A DNA stretch of 5,862 bases, from positions 1 to 5,862 of the forward strand of contig DDEJ01000058.1 of NCBI GenBank assembly GCA_002336405.1. The letters are read 5' to 3'. The position numbers and the translations under genes are program-made. Positions 5,798 to 5,862 of this stretch are shown here, piece by piece. Every line of letters starts with the position of its first letter. Position 1 is the first letter of the stretch. The notes under the pieces are model-generated. The model worked only from the letters and a program-made list of their open reading frames with translations, was not told where the DNA came from and ran no database searches. The DNA comes from Rhodobacteraceae bacterium UBA1957 (GTDB lineage Bacteria > Pseudomonadota > Alphaproteobacteria > Rhodobacterales > Rhodobacteraceae).

Positions 5798-5862
5798 TAT
5801 GTCTTGTTCGGGTCTAGACCCTTGTCTGCGTCGGCGTGGGGCGGGACGTCTTCGTGACCGTA

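Larger units (their letters stand above)
5399..5862. other. Non-coding right flank after the rodZ-like gene
   Basis: No intact gene is visible in these 464 bases. All six frames are broken, and the longest frame (minus strand, about 76 codons, 5507-5737) has no recognisable family or ribosome binding site. The stretch directly after the stop codon has only small inverted repeats, among them GCTCT/AGAGC (5486-5490 with 5495-5499), which overlaps GAGCA/TGCTC (5496-5500 with 5504-5508). No hairpin with a T-run is convincing as a terminator. From about 5559 onwards the sequence looks like decayed coding DNA (see the possible ispG remnant). Confidence 0.55.

Noticed and set aside
1..5862. A previously undescribed defence, mobile or CRISPR-like system
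   Set aside because: All intact genes belong to known housekeeping or catabolic families, and I see no repeat-spacer array, transposase, integrase or toxin-antitoxin pair.

Overview
The window reads as chromosomal DNA of a marine-type alphaproteobacterium, most likely a roseobacter-group member of the Rhodobacteraceae. The main reasons are a 407-residue HemA (5-aminolevulinate synthase, the C4 route to heme) that lines up by eye almost residue for residue with Rhodobacter HemA, and a RodZ-like protein whose N-terminus is of the Rhodobacteraceae type. Base composition is moderate, and both plus-strand genes begin with non-ATG codons (GTG and TTG).

Layout: positions 1-341 hold no supported gene. 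Two minus-strand genes follow, tightly coupled: an M20-family dipeptidase-like metallohydrolase (1225-2598) is read first, and then, after 10 nt, a haloacetate (fluoroacetate-type) dehalogenase (342-1214). A divergent control region (2599-2814) separates this operon from hemA (2815-4038, plus). After a 175-bp gap with a possible terminator and promoter comes the rodZ-like gene (4214-5398, plus). The last 464 bp (5399-5862) carry no intact gene. They contain scattered, out-of-frame matches to the beginning of IspG, the gene that commonly follows this rodZ-like gene in relatives, so they may be a decayed ispG 5' end.

How the genes relate: hemA makes the first committed heme and bacteriochlorophyll precursor from glycine and succinyl-CoA. 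The RodZ-like protein is a membrane-anchored cell-shape or cytoskeleton-associated factor with its own probable promoter. The minus-strand pair is catabolic (peptide or amide hydrolysis and dehalogenation of haloacetates). Its two genes are probably co-transcribed and translationally coupled, but no shared pathway is evident.

I see no mobile element, CRISPR array, tRNA, rRNA or clear novel multi-gene system. The points most worth a second look are the possible ispG relic, the complete fluoride-pocket signature of the dehalogenase, and a perfect 10-bp tandem duplication that carries the hemA start codon.
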